Assembly (NCBI GenBank): GCA_033297075.1
Contig: MU858150.1
Span: forward strand, 62,001-126,000
Direction: 5' to 3'
Length of the DNA: 64,000 nucleotides
Source of the DNA: Rhypophila decipiens
Lineage: Eukaryota; Ascomycota; Sordariomycetes; Sordariales; Naviculisporaceae
The notes below the pieces were generated by a model. The model did no database searches. It worked only from the letters and a program-made list of their open reading frames with translations, and had not been told where the DNA came from. A program made the translations under genes and the position numbers. Below, piece by piece: positions 40,769-53,743 of this stretch (positions are counted from its first letter, which is position 1; the number at the start of each line of letters is the position of its first letter).

Positions 40769-42286
40769 GGATATATGACGACCAAAGGGGCCTGGTCCCG
40801 ACCTGCATTTCTCTCTCCGTTCCAGAACGGGTCCTTCAAAGAGAAGGAAGGATGGAACTGTCACCATTTGGGTGGGTGGACGAGTGTACCAACACCTATC
40901 AACTCTACAACAATTTTTACTCAGCACAAGAAAAGCTACGAACATCTAACTACATATCCTACATGTACCTCTATCGATTCGGACTGTATTTTTACTGTAA
41001 TGACGTTGTACTAGCGAGGCAATCTCACGAACTTTTCTTTTGCGTCTGTTGTTCTATTACGCTTAGCTAGGCAGGATGATATCACGACCTTGGATTTTGT
41101 ACAGTAGTTGATTGCACAGCTGGTTGGTTGTATGTATGAATGGAAAGAAATAAAATCGATTTCTATTATTTTTGGGGGGTAGGAGGAATCATCATCATAG
41201 GTCACACAACATTTTATTTTACGCACCGAGCGCAGGAAAATTGTACGATAGCTATTGTTAGCCCATGCGGACTGGACTGGGCAAAGGAGTTGTTGTTAAC
41301 AAGATATTACCTACCTACCTATCGAACAGTGATGGGAATGGACGACACGACATGTAGAACGGGAGTGAGGACGGAGAGGAATAAATACAAACATCTCAAC
41401 TCGACCAGATGAATCTCGGTTGGACTCTAGTAGGGGTACAGATCATTGCTAATATCGTAGTCTTGAAAGTTTGGTTTGTTTGCTTGGCTCAAACTACCTA
41501 GAGATAAAATATAAATCGTCAATATTCTTATTCATAAGTCCCGTACAAGACTGTGCGTGTAGCTAGGACAATGATGAGAGGCTGATGGATGATGATGATG
41601 AAGACAAGGGTAACAACTTGACATGAAAAGAACAAAATGTTTTCTAGCTAGTATTGGATAAACAGGTTAGTTTATTCCAATTATTGGACTTTTCTCATAT
41701 TATCTTAACTAGCTAAACATCTTAAGAATCTCATCTTGCTAATACTCAAATGTCCTCTTGTAAACAAACCTATTGTTCTAATCTTTTATCTCATCTCTTT
41801 AAATGTTTACCCCATATAGTATATGCTTTATCTTGTGTTATTAATTCTCATCACATCCTGATCTTCCCACGTGCTAATCTCATCGGATGCAGTCGTCACT
41901 AGGTACTCATATCGTCTCAACTTGAGCTTAAACAAAGCTCCTGTCTTTCATCCATGAATTTTCCTTTCCCGCCTTTGGTTTCAAGTCAGTTCAAAATCAT
42001 TCCTTCATCCACTTACTTCAAATTTTCAAAGAGAGTGACCGTCTCCTCGAGTCACAAAGGTTCAAGTGAAGCTTGGAATGAAAAGGAGAGATGTTATTTA
42101 TTGAATGGGTATCCGACCACAGAACTCAAGCCAAGTATGGTTTTTTATATCTTAGGTCATGGTATTTGCCAACTGAAACACAGATGTCTCCAAAAAAGAA
42201 AGAAGAAAAAAAAGAAAGAAACAAGTCATTAACCCAGTCCGAGCCTTCGAAACCTATCCAAAACGAATCAAATCATACCTCAGAAC
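40769..42286. other. Intergenic AT-rich region
   Basis: About 1.5 kb between convergent genes. The part from 41440 to 42060 is clearly AT-richer than the neighbouring genes, with many TA steps (for example CTAGCTAGTATTGG near 41648), and may be an old, mutated repeat. No terminal repeats or coding remains were recognised. Short CTACCTACCTA runs occur near 41310. Confidence 0.5.
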
Positions 42287-43940
42287 TTATGCAGGCCGCC
42301 CACCAGCGAGGTACATCAACAAACCAGGCGATTTGCTACGGCGGCGCTCCTTCTTGCGGACCCACTCAAAGTTCTCATCCCCATGGCGGTGCTTGTGATG
42401 CCGGCCCTCAATCTCGAGCACGACCTTATCCTCGCGCTTCTTCTCCACGATGCGGATCTTGCGCGTGTGCTCCCAGAGCATCTGCTGCTCCCACTCGGGC
42501 ACCCAGCGCTTGATGAGAACATATCCCGGTTCCTGTTTATTTTGCGTCAGCAAACTCTCCCAACAATTTTGAGCGAATTGTAGGGAAAAGACTCACATTA
42601 TCATACTCAAAATCAATCTTGTAAAAGATCAACGTCTCAATATCCAAATGCCTCAGCGCCATCCTCGTATAAGTCGGACGCCCAGCCTTCTTCTTATCCT
42701 CCTCCTCCTCCTTCTTGATCTTCTCCTTCTTCATGATCGCAGCGATATCCTTCTCGTCAACCCCGGCCTGGATCAAGTGCTCCTGCATAAGACGCTGGTA
42801 CTCCTTCTCCTTCTCTTCCTTCTCCTTCTTCTCCTTCTCCATCCGTTCCGCCTCCTTGGCTTTGTACGCCGCAACGGCTTCTTCGGCCTCTTTTTCTCGC
42901 CTCTTCTTCTCCTCGGCCTTCTTCTTCTCCTCCTCGAGCCGCTTGAGCTCAATCTCGCGCTTGATCCTCTCCTCCTCGCGCTTGGCTTCCTCGGCTCGTC
43001 GGATCTTGTCTAGCTCCTCCTTGGCCCGCCGAAGCTCAGCCTCCTCCTTGTACTGCTTGTCCGTCTTGCTCTCCTCCTCCCGCCGTTTGAAGCGGTCCAG
43101 TTCCTCCTTGGCCCTCCTGAGGTCGGCTTCTTCCTTGTAGTGCTGGTCCGTCTTCTTCTCCTCGTCCAGGCGACGCAGGCGTTCCAGTTCGGCCTTGTTG
43201 CGCGCGGCCTCCATCTCGTCCTTGTAGGCCTGCTCGCGCTTGCGCTCGGCCTCGCGGCGACGGATCCGGTCCAGCTCGGCCCTGTCTCTGGCGTGCTCGG
43301 CTTCGTGCTCATACTGCCGCTGGAGGTGTTCTTCCTCCTTCATCCGCTCGATCCGCTCCATTTCTATGCGGGCGCGGGCGAGTTCCAGGTCCGACTTGTA
43401 CTGCTTGTCGCGGCTGCGGTCCTCGACGGAGCGCTGGTTGGCGATCTGCAGGGCCTGGAGCTCCTGGCGGGCCTTTTCGAGCTCCCACTTGTCCCGGGCG
43501 TCGTCGATGTAGCTGTGCGAGCTGGACGAGCGCCGGCTGCGGCTGTGGACACGGCTGTGGGAGCGGTGGACGTGCTTGTGCCGGTGGGACGACATCATGG
43601 ACGACGACTCGTCTGACGAGTAGTCATAGTCGCGGTGGTCGTTGTGGTTGGCGCCGATGACGTTCTTGATCACCACGGGGGCCATCTGCGGGTGTGGCTC
43701 AGGAGGGCTGGAGCGTCGCTCGCGAGAGCGAGAGCGCACTCGGGTCAGAGCGCCGCCTTGTGGTTCCAGGAATACCGGGACGGGCCCGGTCTGGTAGTAT
43801 CCCGTTGGGGGCCGAGGCGGGGCGGGAGCATAGCGCGGGCTGCGGGGTGGAGGAGGTGGATTAGGAGAGCGACCACGACGGACGTGGATGTCTATCGACT
43901 CGTCCTCATCACTACTGTAACGACGATAGCGACCAGCCAT
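42287..43940 (-). CDS. Highly charged coiled-coil protein with conserved C-terminal domain
   Basis: Exon 1 is 43940-42597 and exon 2 is 42532-42287; the 64-nt GT-AG intron joins FEYDN to EPGYVLIKRW. Product 529 aa. Residues 1-150 are Arg/Ser/Pro-rich and disordered, including RSRSRERRSS. Residues about 150-400 form a long, very charged coiled coil rich in Glu, Lys and Arg with repeated RAKEELD units. The C-terminal 110 residues (RPTYTRMALRHLDIETL and VLIKRWVPEWEQQMLWEHT) look like the conserved domain; this resembles a fungal domain of unknown function that I would tentatively equate with DUF8035. No signal or membrane segment. The role is unknown; a nuclear or cytoskeletal scaffold is possible because of the SR-like N-terminus. 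Confidence 0.85.
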
Positions 43941-46223
43941 CTTGAGTGGTCGAGATTGTTCAAACGGTGGGTGGTGCCGATCAGTCCGTGGGCTTGGCGG
44001 CTGCTTATCTTATTCTCGTGAGGAGATTCTGGTGATCCGATAGCAGCTGGATATCGCAAATATCAGTCTTCGTCCGATGTAGGATGAGGCGTGAGAAAGG
44101 TGATCCGATAAGCCACCCTCTCAGTCCGCAACGTGTTTTGTTTAAATAACACTCAGAGAGAAAGAAGACACCGACACAGAGGGGGTCAGGAGGAATTGTC
44201 AGCTTGAGGAGCGAAGCGGGGTGTGACCCACCATTTATTCCACGGCGCAGCGGTCAAGCACGAGAAGTTGAATCGAAGGTCCCGGGGAGAGGGGGGCACT
44301 GGAAAAGGAATGGGAGGGGCAGAAGGGCTGGCATACAGTGCGCGGAGCAATGGGTGTCGTAACTCACTCCTGTACACAAGCAGGTATTCGGGACCCAAAA
44401 TAAGCACAGCTGAGGCAGCATGTGCCACACCTTTGCAGTGCCAATCTGGATGTATCATGCGGGCTCATTGGACTTTACGAGACAAGTATTCCGTACCTCC
44501 CACTGTGGTCACGAAGCTGGTTGGCCCACGCCCAGACGGGTACTCGTCTTGTGGGGAGGAAAAGGTGTGTGTGAGTGTCCATGGTGTCCCAGAGTGGTAG
44601 CCACCGGGATGGGAATAAGCGGCATGATTGAAGGGGCTGGCTAACGCAATCTCGAAGAAAGCTAGCAAATGACTGGTGGTTGGGAGGGAACTCCAAAGAA
44701 GGTGCAACCACGGCTTGCGGCTTGCGAAGAGAGCACTGCTCAGAGCAGGACGTTGCGCCGATATGGAGGGGTTGGCGGCAGCAGGAGGAAGTTGTTAGTG
44801 AGAGGTGACCGGCAGGGGGGTGGATCAACAGAGGAGAGGCCAAGACCATCAGGATCTCGGTAGCGCACAGTCCTGGAAGAGGGCTGAGTGGTGTAACCGT
44901 GGATTGGACGGCACGAGCGGCCGCCGCAGCAGTCGGGTACCCACGCTAGAAAGACGTTGTGATTTTAAGAGGGTATTCTGAGAGAGTGAATTAGTATTAA
45001 TCCAGTGATTTCTGTGAATATCATCTCTCCAGATGTTTCTCTCCACGACGACCGAGACATTGTTTATTTTCTTCGACAAGGAGATCCCGAGAGCAGCGAT
45101 CAGGGTCTTGTCAAATGGTTGCCTGCTCGGCACACATGCCCCTCCTTGCCACCTTGGGAGCCGCAAGAACCACCCGCCGGAGTGGAGTCCTCGTAGGGCA
45201 GAACCGCTTAGTGAGGGGCATCCTGTCTGGGCACTTTCCAACTTTCAACCTCAACCCCACCTGCCTGCCACGAACATTTACACGTATACGATACCGATGC
45301 CGGAAACCGAAAGAGCAAAACAGCTGGCGAAGGCAAGAGGGATCCCATATGCTGCAGTGAATAGGATCACTAATACACTACCTACGCCAGCGAGATTCTG
45401 TATAGTATTTGTGCACGGAGAGCCCATGTCTAGAGTCTATCCAATACTCAGAAATCGGTGAACATCAGGTTCCAGATCCCATGCTATTTGTTATAGACCG
45501 GTTTGACAAGCAATCACATTATGCAAAGCGAAGAATCTGGACTTGGCCGCTCCTCGATATCCGTAACGGTATTGTACAACATGAACAATTCCCCATGGTG
45601 CCGTTACCGTCTCAGGTTGCTGTGCTTAGGCGGAGAATTTCAGGCGGTTATTGAAACATATCGTCTGTCGACAGGAAAGCTGTCAGCCACTCCCCTGGGC
45701 TGTTGGTCTGCACATCATCCTGAACCTCATTCAGTACCTACAGTAGCATTTGGGCTATATTAGCTCAGGGCATGTTTGGGCGTTTGTTGAGAATCCAAAG
45801 AAGGATCTGGATGGGCTAGGATAAATCCAAGCCTGGCTGGACATCTTGGTTTGCGCTACACTAGTACAGGTACAAGTGGCTGAGCCGCTTGGAGGTCCAA
45901 CGTGAGGTCACTACAACAGTTCTCGGGAGACACGACTAGTCTTCCAGAGATCTAAAAGAGTAACTCCTGTCCGTCTGAATCTTGAGGAAGCCTCCCTGGG
46001 TCAGGCCGATGCGGGCCATCCCGTCCATCCTTTGTCAGATGCCAATAAATATGGCTGTTGGTTCCTAGAATGAGACTACTACTACCTCTAGGCGCAGGCC
46101 TGTTGACCATGTTGAATAGCAAGGCGGCAAATTATTTGATATTTGTTTAGAACAGCCTCTTGGGATTCTCAGCATTAGGATAAGCCATGTTTGTTTTCAG
46201 TACTGATGTAAGCTGCCAGTAAT
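43941..46223. other. Gene-poor intergenic region
   Basis: About 2.3 kb. The first 200 bp hold the promoter of the charged coiled-coil gene. Several frames of 80-140 codons exist on both strands (such as 44475-44849 and 44849-45241, minus), but they overlap one another and carry no recognisable domain. No gene is supported. Confidence 0.5.
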
Positions 46224-46935
46224 TTACTGTCCGCCACCCTTAAGCATCTTCTCGATATGCTCTTGGCTGTTCTTTGCCGTCGTCTCCAGATAGTGTAACC
46301 TCTTGCCGAGAGCTTCGATTTCAGTCTCCATCTCCTTCATCTGTCCGCCCAGCTTGTCCTGCATTGTTGGGGCGGGGAGAGAAACGAACCTGAATGGAGA
46401 AAGCAAGATAAAGTAAGCAAGTGACTTGGTTCATATGAGGCGGTTATATGAGATGGCAAGAGTGGCAAGTGAGAGTATGTGAAGAGTGTTCGGCAAGGCG
46501 AGCACCGAAAGCGGCTGTGATGTATAATTCATGACGGGGCATGCTCATGTAATACCGAGATGAGGCGACAGGGCAACGGGAGGTAAGAAACGTGAGAGTG
46601 ACAAAAAGAAACTGCAAAACGAACATCTTCCCAACACCCTCATAAACAGCCGTGTCGGGCGGCAACGACGAGATCTCGCTTCGGGTGAGCTGTGCAAGGC
46701 GCATCTCACGCTGCTTGCCGGCGAGCTGTGTGCGGACCAGGCCGATCTGCTGCTGTGCAGCTATCGCCTGCGATTCAATCTCTCTCACCAGCTATTTCAT
46801 GATGAAAAATGAGTCAGAATGCGGGCAACAAAGTCGGCAATACGATGATACCCTCCTATTCTAAAGGTATTGATGCCCGACCGAGGATGACCAAGAGCTA
46901 CTTGCCTTTTGTAATGCCTCGTTTGATATCGACAT
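46224..46935 (-). CDS. PFD1: Prefoldin subunit 1
   Basis: Three exons, 46935-46906, 46791-46625 and 46389-46224, give 120 aa, the right size for this beta-type prefoldin subunit. The reading shows the N-terminal helix, the TRSEISSLPPDTAVYEGVGKMFV hairpin region (matching the conserved YEGVGRMF of subunit 1) and the C-terminal helix (MKEMETEIEALGKRLHYLE), so both coiled-coil arms are present. Prefoldin is a six-subunit jellyfish-shaped cytosolic chaperone that delivers actin and tubulin to CCT. Intron 1 (46905-46792) uses a GC donor, GCAAGT, after AAAG; no GT donor restores the frame. Intron 2 is 235 nt, long for this genome, with GTTCGT at both its start and just after its acceptor, so the exact junction is ambiguous only by equivalent bases. 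Confidence 0.9.
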
Positions 46936-47698
46936 GGTTGCTGTGAGCGATGGATTTGTCTCTCTTGTCCTAGTCTTTCGGGTTGATTGTGGAGGACCAA
47001 AGCTGTGGAGGGGTGGTGGGGGCGATGACCCGTGTCGTCTCGGATCGGTCGGCTTTTTATTTTGCTTCTTGTGAAATGTTTCGAAATGAAGTTGAACCCA
47101 GATTCGTCGTCGAGGGCTTTGCGTTACGGTTGCTGTGAGATATCAATGCCCAAAATCTGGAAGCTTCGCCTTTGCTGGTGGGGAGCACGGCAACACCTAA
47201 AGGCTCTACAGTGCAGAATACCCCGCTCACACATGGGGCTTGGGCTCCTGAAATTCGCCCTTTTCGACCGTAAATGAAATTTCTATGGTGAAGAGTCAGA
47301 ATCGCGTAACATGAACACACAAGGCATCCTTTTGAGATTACTATCATCTTTCGTCGTCCTACCTTATGAGTCTCACAATTCCTTAGGGGTCCAGCCAGTG
47401 TCACGAAGAGCAAGAAGCGGCAACCGTACACTGCAAATAACAAGCAAAACACTTCTGACAACGCCTTATTGGGGGTATTATGTTCAACAACCACCACGAG
47501 AGTTATTTTCACCATTTCCCATCCTAAGCCAAATTGATTCCCTTTTTTCTGAGTCCATTACTCCTATACATCGTGAATTCGGTAAGGTCTTCCGTAAGTG
47601 CCACTCCATGAGGATGCGGGAAGTGGTCTAGGGATAAACATTTGGAGTAACCGATCAGTCGGCAGTGTTGTACAGATAAAACAAGCATTGGCTGCCTA
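46936..47698. other. Intergenic region between two minus-strand genes
   Basis: This 763-bp gap contains the prefoldin 1 promoter and the 3' UTR of the ceramidase gene. A 106-codon plus-strand frame (47311-47631) shows no recognisable domain and is not supported. Confidence 0.5.
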
Positions 47699-48996
47699 TC
47701 ATTTCGTCTTCTTCGTGTCCTTCGAAGCGAGGTCTGCCGGGCTGCCGGGTCTCGGGATAATCCTGGGAATGGACCTGTAAGGCCGCCAGTCGAGCATGAA
47801 GTCGTCGCCTTGGAGGCTGCAGTTGAGCCATATGCGTGAGAGAATCATGTGGTATGCTGATGAGAATTACAAGTTAGCATCAAATATATACTCGGTAATG
47901 TCAGTAAGCCCGACAAGAGACAGGATTGCATCGTACCACCTGTAACAGTCAGATGTTAGCCCTTCAGATTTGGTGTTACTGCCGCGAGGGAAACTCACCG
48001 AGGCCAGTTAAAATATGCCACCAGCCATGGCCTTCGAGGACTGCGGACCATGGCAGCAAAATATGGTTCTTTGCAGCAGTCAAATGATGGCAGAAAGCAT
48101 TGTCCAATAGCCAGATAATGAAACCCGTGGAGAACATGACGACGCCTAGAAATCGCCGTGTTAGTCCTGTGATACTAAAAGAAAGATAGGGGGCTTGGCT
48201 AAAAGTCACAAACCTGCTAGAGCCAAGTTCCACGTCTCTCGCATCTGTTCATCAGCACGGGATGGGTTACGCTTCTTCAGCAATGGACGGAGCTTCCATT
48301 CAGTGACATAAAATCCTCTAAACGTTGTTGCGAGCTGCAGAAAGCCGAAGGCGGCCTGGTGAAAGACCGGGTCTTTGGCATATAGATAGTAAACCTAGAG
48401 AACAGACAGTCGAACGGTTGGTCAACACAGGCGTCTATATGAAAGCATTCCACAGGCAAACAAACCGTAATAATAATGGCCACCGCCGTCATTACGGCGC
48501 CCACCAGAGCCTGGACTGCTGGGGGTCTCTGAAACGAGTAGGCGATGAAGCACATGATACAGACCGAGTATATCATGGGCAGCTCATCAGCGAGCTGCAT
48601 AGAGTCTGCAAGCCACATTAGCAAATGTCGGAATAAAAAAGACATTGAGATGGTCCCTTACACCACAGTGTAGCATGAAAGGCCATGGAACCAAGACCAA
48701 CAACGATGTATCCGAGCCATGCCACAATAAATGCACGCGAGTGTGAGTAACGGATCACATCCCGAAGACCCTTGATTCCCAAATAGATAAAGGCTAGGTT
48801 CGTGACTGTGTTGATCGTCTCGGCGCAGTAATAGGTGATGTTGTAGTCCTAAGAGTGTGTGAGCCTATTTATCGATCCCATAAGCTTTGACTTGGGATCA
48901 CACCTCTTCACACCAATTCAGTGTCGATGTCTGTTCTCCCCAGAACCCATCGCGGGCTTCACGGTAGGGTATTTGGACTGCCGAGACCAGTGACAT
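47699..48996 (-). CDS. Alkaline ceramidase (Ypc1/Ydc1 family)
   Basis: Exons: 48996-48904, 48848-48662, 48605-48466, 48394-48214, 48145-47999 and 47856-47699, giving 301 aa. The family pattern is complete: FWGEQTSTLNWCEEDY at the N-terminus, GSMAFHATLWYSMQLADELP with the active-site Ser, His and Asp, and HGWWHILTG with two His spaced as in the zinc site. About seven hydrophobic segments fit the CREST-type membrane fold. The enzyme hydrolyses (phyto)ceramide to a long-chain base and fatty acid in the ER/Golgi membrane. All junctions are GT-AG. The last intron is uncertain: a 142-nt intron (47998-47857) gives TGLAYHMIL, but the interval contains internal splice-like sites and a 48-nt in-frame segment (47939-47892) that could be an extra exon. 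Confidence 0.9.
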
Positions 48997-50567
48997 TTTC
49001 CGCCTGTATGGTGACGGCGCATGAAGCTTGAATAACGTAGGTGCCGCGTTTGCCAGGTAGCAAAAGGAGATGAAAACGCCCAAATGTGTTGTTTTGACTG
49101 TGCTGGGAAATGCCAAGCTCAGCCGCTCATGGGCTTTGTGTGACGTGAGGTGAAAATGATAGCTACCTCCAACCTTCGTACTAAGCAACCAGAACTTGGC
49201 GACAAAAACAGTTCGATCCCAGAAATGGATAGGGACGACTCAAATCAGGCCGTCCCTTGGATCTTATATAGACAGCCGGGGACTCGGAATTGGCGGATCA
49301 AAAAGAGCTCTTTCTCAAGGGTGGAACTTGTTTTGCTATCGCCGAGCACTGGCTGACGAGCTGTGGGTAAACCTGATGCCTGTCAAGGACGAAAGAAGTT
49401 GGATATTGCATCCTGTCAGAACAAGCCTATATATGGATAGATTCAGGCCATGATCGAATAAGACCGTGTCGTATTTAGTACGAAGTGAAGCATCTGACCT
49501 TGATGAGACTACACATGCAACAAAGCCGAAGTGCAGTTTAGGGTAGCTGTACGGATACAGTACGAGACGGGAACATGAATCTCTCCAAAAATACACCTGG
49601 ATTTGATACCTCAGTTAACGGTACTACCCGACAGCACAACGTCTCCGGAACTACTGGAAGTACAACTCATGACAAGCATCATTCTGCCACATGAACTCCC
49701 GACTCCCATTTCCATCCAGAACTCGTTCCAAGCGAGTTCAGGGCAGCAAGATGCCGTAGGCACTTGTGTTGAATCCTTGGGGGCTTGTCGTACAAGACTG
49801 CAGCACATGATTGGTCCATCGTCTAATGCAGGTAATCCTTACTCCACAGCAGGTATTGAAGACGCAAAGCTTGGTACACACTGTACACGACAATACAGCC
49901 TGCCGTCAGCTGAGAAAGGAGCCTGTCCTGCTGCGGATAACACAACACATGGATTTTGTCACCTAAACCCGTTAACGACACTTCACCAGGACTTCACCTG
50001 CGATGTAATTACATGATCTGACAATACGATATTGCTGCATGTGACTGACACCCATCCTTACGAAGGGTGCGATACACGCATTTTCACCCTAAAACGAACT
50101 GGCCGCGCAACCTCGAGGCTCATGCCACCTCAGCAAACATTCCTGAATAGAGCGACGCTTGTCTTCTTCATGATCTAACTATCTTCATGTCGAATTACAC
50201 CAAGGACCTCACAATTAATCAATCTGACGTGCCTCTGACACCTTGTCGGCATGCGCATTAGCCTGTCTTCGGGTTACACTGTTGTGTAGCTGCAGCTCTC
50301 AGGCATCGTCAACACACTTTCTTGACGGTTTCGTACGGTCTTCGCAAAAGGGTGATCCCTGTGGCACTTGGGCGACCGAATACCGAACACACTGTCCACA
50401 AGCCTGGAGGTCCCGGTCCCTTTGCGATTCTTCAGCTCTTCACATCACGACAATTGCGAACGAACGTTCCCCATAATTTGATGGCACGGTTTCGCCCATT
50501 CTGCTGCCCTGCAACGTATACCAGGTAGTCGGCTGTGATCCTGCCAGTCCGCTGCTAGGTGGCCGTC
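48997..50567. other. Intergenic region between ceramidase and TMF1 genes
   Basis: About 1.6 kb between divergent start codons, long enough for two separate promoters. A 137-codon plus-strand frame (49603-50016) has no recognisable domain. Nothing else was identified. Confidence 0.5.
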
Positions 50568-53403
50568 ATGGCGGCGCCCACCAAGAAGTCAGCATGGGGG
50601 TTCCTTTCTCAGGCCGTTGCCGGTGTTGAGGCTCGACTGGACACAATTCTTGCCGACAATGACGACGCATCCAGTCAGTCCAAGGACACGAAGCAGCCTG
50701 TCTCTGAAGCCTCCACGCCCGCTCCTGCGTCGCCTTCCAAGCAAACTCCCGGTACGTTGTCTCTGCTGTGACTTGACGGACTTCAAAATCGGCATCTAAT
50801 TGTATTGCTTCTCTACAGCCCCTTCGCGAACTGCCTCGACGAATCGGACCAACGACCGTCTCCAAGAACGGCTAGCAAGAGCAATTGCAGCCAAAGCTGC
50901 CCAAAAGACCGATACTCCTCCACCTCGAACCTCTCTGTCGACACAAGGAAGCCCGCGCCCGAGTCTAGAAGCGCAAAGTCGTCCGTCGACAGAAACCCTG
51001 GGTCGGCCGAGTCCGACACCGAAGGATGCGCCCTCCCCGCGGGGATCTCGGGAATTACCGAGGAAATCGCACGATAGCACGGTCCAAGAGGTCACTCCTA
51101 GCGAATCTTTGACCAATGGAAAACACGAGAGCCCAATAAATACAGAGGAAGCTGGTGAGCCAAGGGCGTCAGTAGACTCTGCAACTGTTACCGATTCACC
51201 GAAGGCATCTGAGACGAATGAAGTTGATCATGCCAAAGTCGAGGAGCCAAAAGCCGCAGGTCCCGATAAAGGTCTCGAAGATCTGAAATTACAGCATCAG
51301 GAAGAGATACACACATACATAGAACGCATAGACGCCCTGGAAGCTAAGCTCCAATATCTCGCAAGGGAGACGGCCGACTCAGCAAGGAAAGCTGCCCTAG
51401 CTGCTCCAGCTGGTAGCGCGGAGAAGAAATTGGCAGAAAGAGACGAGAAGATAGCCCAGCTGATGGAGGAGGGCAAGAAGCTGGCAAGCACCGAACAAAC
51501 CCACAGGGCTATATTGAAAAGGCTCCGGCTAAAAGCCGCCGAGGACGAAAAAGAGCTCGCCAATCTCAAAGCGGCGAAAGAAAAATCGGATAGGGAACTC
51601 GACAGCCTCCGCCGGCAGGCTCGTCAAGCTGCTGAGCTCGAGAAGGCAAACGAACAGTTACAGAAGCGGCTGGACCAATCCCAGCGCGAGCTGAACTCGT
51701 TAAGGCCGGAAAATAAGTCCAAAGATGTTATTATTGCAGAGCTCAGGAGCCAGCTGCAAAAGGCCACTGAGCAGGCGGATGCATTGTCGCTCAAGGTTAA
51801 CAACCAGGCGCGAGAGCAAGATATACGGCGTATCACAGAGCTGGAGGACTCGGTAGCAGCTCTGCAGGTGGAGAAGAATCTGATTGCTGATCGTGCCAAG
51901 GCTCAAGCAAATGACCTGAGAGAAAAGGCCGAAAGAGCTACCGAGCGGGCACGAGCCCTGGAGCTGGAGTTGAAGGCTGAGGTCCAGATGATGGAGAGCA
52001 AGCTGGAGGGCATGCGAATGCGAGCCGAAGAGGCATCCTCGGGCGCTGTCGGCGATTCGCAGGCCAAGCTGTTGAGACAGGTCGAGACTCTGCAGACGCA
52101 GTACTCGATTGCAAGTGAAAACTGGCAGGGCATTGAGGCTACTCTGCTCGCCAGGATAGCCAACATGGAGAAGGAACGGGATGAGGCGGTGCAGCGAGAG
52201 TCGGACATGAGGAAGAAGGCCCGTGAAGCTGTAAGTATTCGCTTTTTGTCCCACCTGTTCACATGCTAAGATACCGACACTGACACCTCCCAGGCAATGC
52301 GGGCAAAGCGAAACGAGGAGGAGCTAGAAGAAACCAGAACCAGACTCCCCAACATGCAAGAAGATGCCAAGACATATCAAGCCCAACTCGACGCGCTCAC
52401 CAAGCGCGCAGAGGAAGCCGAAGCGTCACTTGCCAAGGCCACTGCTGAATTTGAGAAGCAGAAACAATCTTGGGAGGCGGAGAAGGAAGAAGCCAAACAA
52501 GCTTCCTCGGCTCGCCTGCTCATGCCCGGGGAGCGAAGGTCTTGGCTGGAAGACCTGCCCGGGGCGCCCTTCACCAAGAGCGATAGTCGCCCCGAGTCGC
52601 CAGCAAGAACATTTAGCACTGATTTCCTGGGTATTCAAAGTCTTACGAGCAAAACGCGTAACAAGATCTCGGCGCCGTCGAGTAACGGTGATGCTGGCGC
52701 CATAGCCACAGGGCCGGGGAGTTTTGGGAGAAGACCTTCTGCGCAACCACTCACCCGTGCTGCGATGCAATCTGCCGGTATTGGTAGTATGAGTGGTGCT
52801 GGATTATTTAGTCCGTCTATCTCATCGCCTTTCAGTCCTACCAGCACGGGCGGAACAGGTGGATTGGAAGGGTTGTTGTCTCCTTCGGTGTCGTCGAGTC
52901 ATCAGCAGCAGCAGCATACCCATCCTTTAGATCGGGAAATGACACCTGCGCAGCAGCAGCAGCAGAGGGAACCGCTAGAAAGACAAGATACATTCGACAG
53001 TGTCGAGACGTCGTCGTCGTCACCGCACCAGGTAATGGCGGATATGGTCTCTGTATCCACCGTCGCTGCGGGACCGTCGGTTCAGCTGGTCGAAAGAATG
53101 AGCGCTGCGATTAGACGGTTAGAAAGCGAAAAGGTAGCTGCAAAGGAGGAACTAGCTAGGATCTCGAAGCAGAGGGACGAGGCGCGCGCCGAGATTGTCG
53201 CGCTTATGAGGGAGGTTGAGGGGGGCAAGACTGCCTTGAAACGGGTTGCCGAGGTTGAGAAGGAGGTTGCCGAGGTGAATGAAAGATATGAGACTACATT
53301 GGAGTTGCTGGGGGAGAAGAGTGAATTGGTGGAGGAGTTGAAGGCTGATGTGGAGGATTTGAAGGCTATGTATAAGGATCTTGTTGAGAGGACTATCAAG
53401 TAG
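50568..53403 (+). CDS. TMF1-like golgin (TATA element modulatory factor family)
   Basis: Exons 50568-50751, 50819-52230 and 52294-53403 encode 901 aa; both introns are GT-AG. The N-terminus (WGFLSQAVAGVEARLDTIL) is the typical start of TMF1/Sgm1 golgins. A Ser/Pro-rich disordered segment follows to about residue 210, then long coiled coils (about 210-640) containing the TMF DNA-binding-annotated region, a second Ser/Thr-rich linker with Gln runs (CAG repeats near 52905 and 52955), and a C-terminal coiled coil ending MYKDLVERTIK, which matches the Rab6-binding TMF tail. The family works as long tethers on Golgi membranes bound through Rab6/Ypt6. The older name from DNA binding is historical. 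Start ATG is in context GTCATGG. The fit to the family is strong. Confidence 0.9.
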
Positions 53404-53743
53404 GTAGTTGACTTCTTGAGGAATGGACTGACTGGGTGTGGTGAGACCTTGGCTATTTGTTTACCTGGGGAGAAGATTTGGTTGCATGTGCATACAGGAG
53501 ATAAGATATTTAGATGTATTAATTCACTGTGGCGAGGCTACATACAGGTTTGAGGAATTTCACCATAAAGAGTTCTACTTGTACATACGTTGGGAGTTTC
53601 TTTGCTCATCGATAACATTGAATGGTCGTTATTATGACTGTCTATCACGACATCAATTGTATTGTTTCCTGAATCCATATTTACCCATCCGCCTCAGCTG
53701 TGATTTAAGCTGCCTTGAAAGAAAAAGGGGGTCGCCAAGTCGT
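53404..53743. other. Intergenic region between convergent genes
   Basis: A 340-bp gap holding the 3' ends of the convergent TMF1 and NAS6 genes. AT-rich; nothing else is seen. Confidence 0.5.

Noticed and set aside
41440..42060. AT-rich block as a RIP-mutated transposon
   Set aside because: No terminal repeats or coding remains were visible by eye; a RIP index was not computed.
44475..45241. Two minus-strand frames of 124 and 130 codons
   Set aside because: They overlap each other's ends and plus-strand frames and show no recognisable domain.
49603..50016. 137-codon plus-strand frame between ceramidase and TMF1
   Set aside because: The composition is not protein-like (no hydrophobic core pattern) and no family is recognised.
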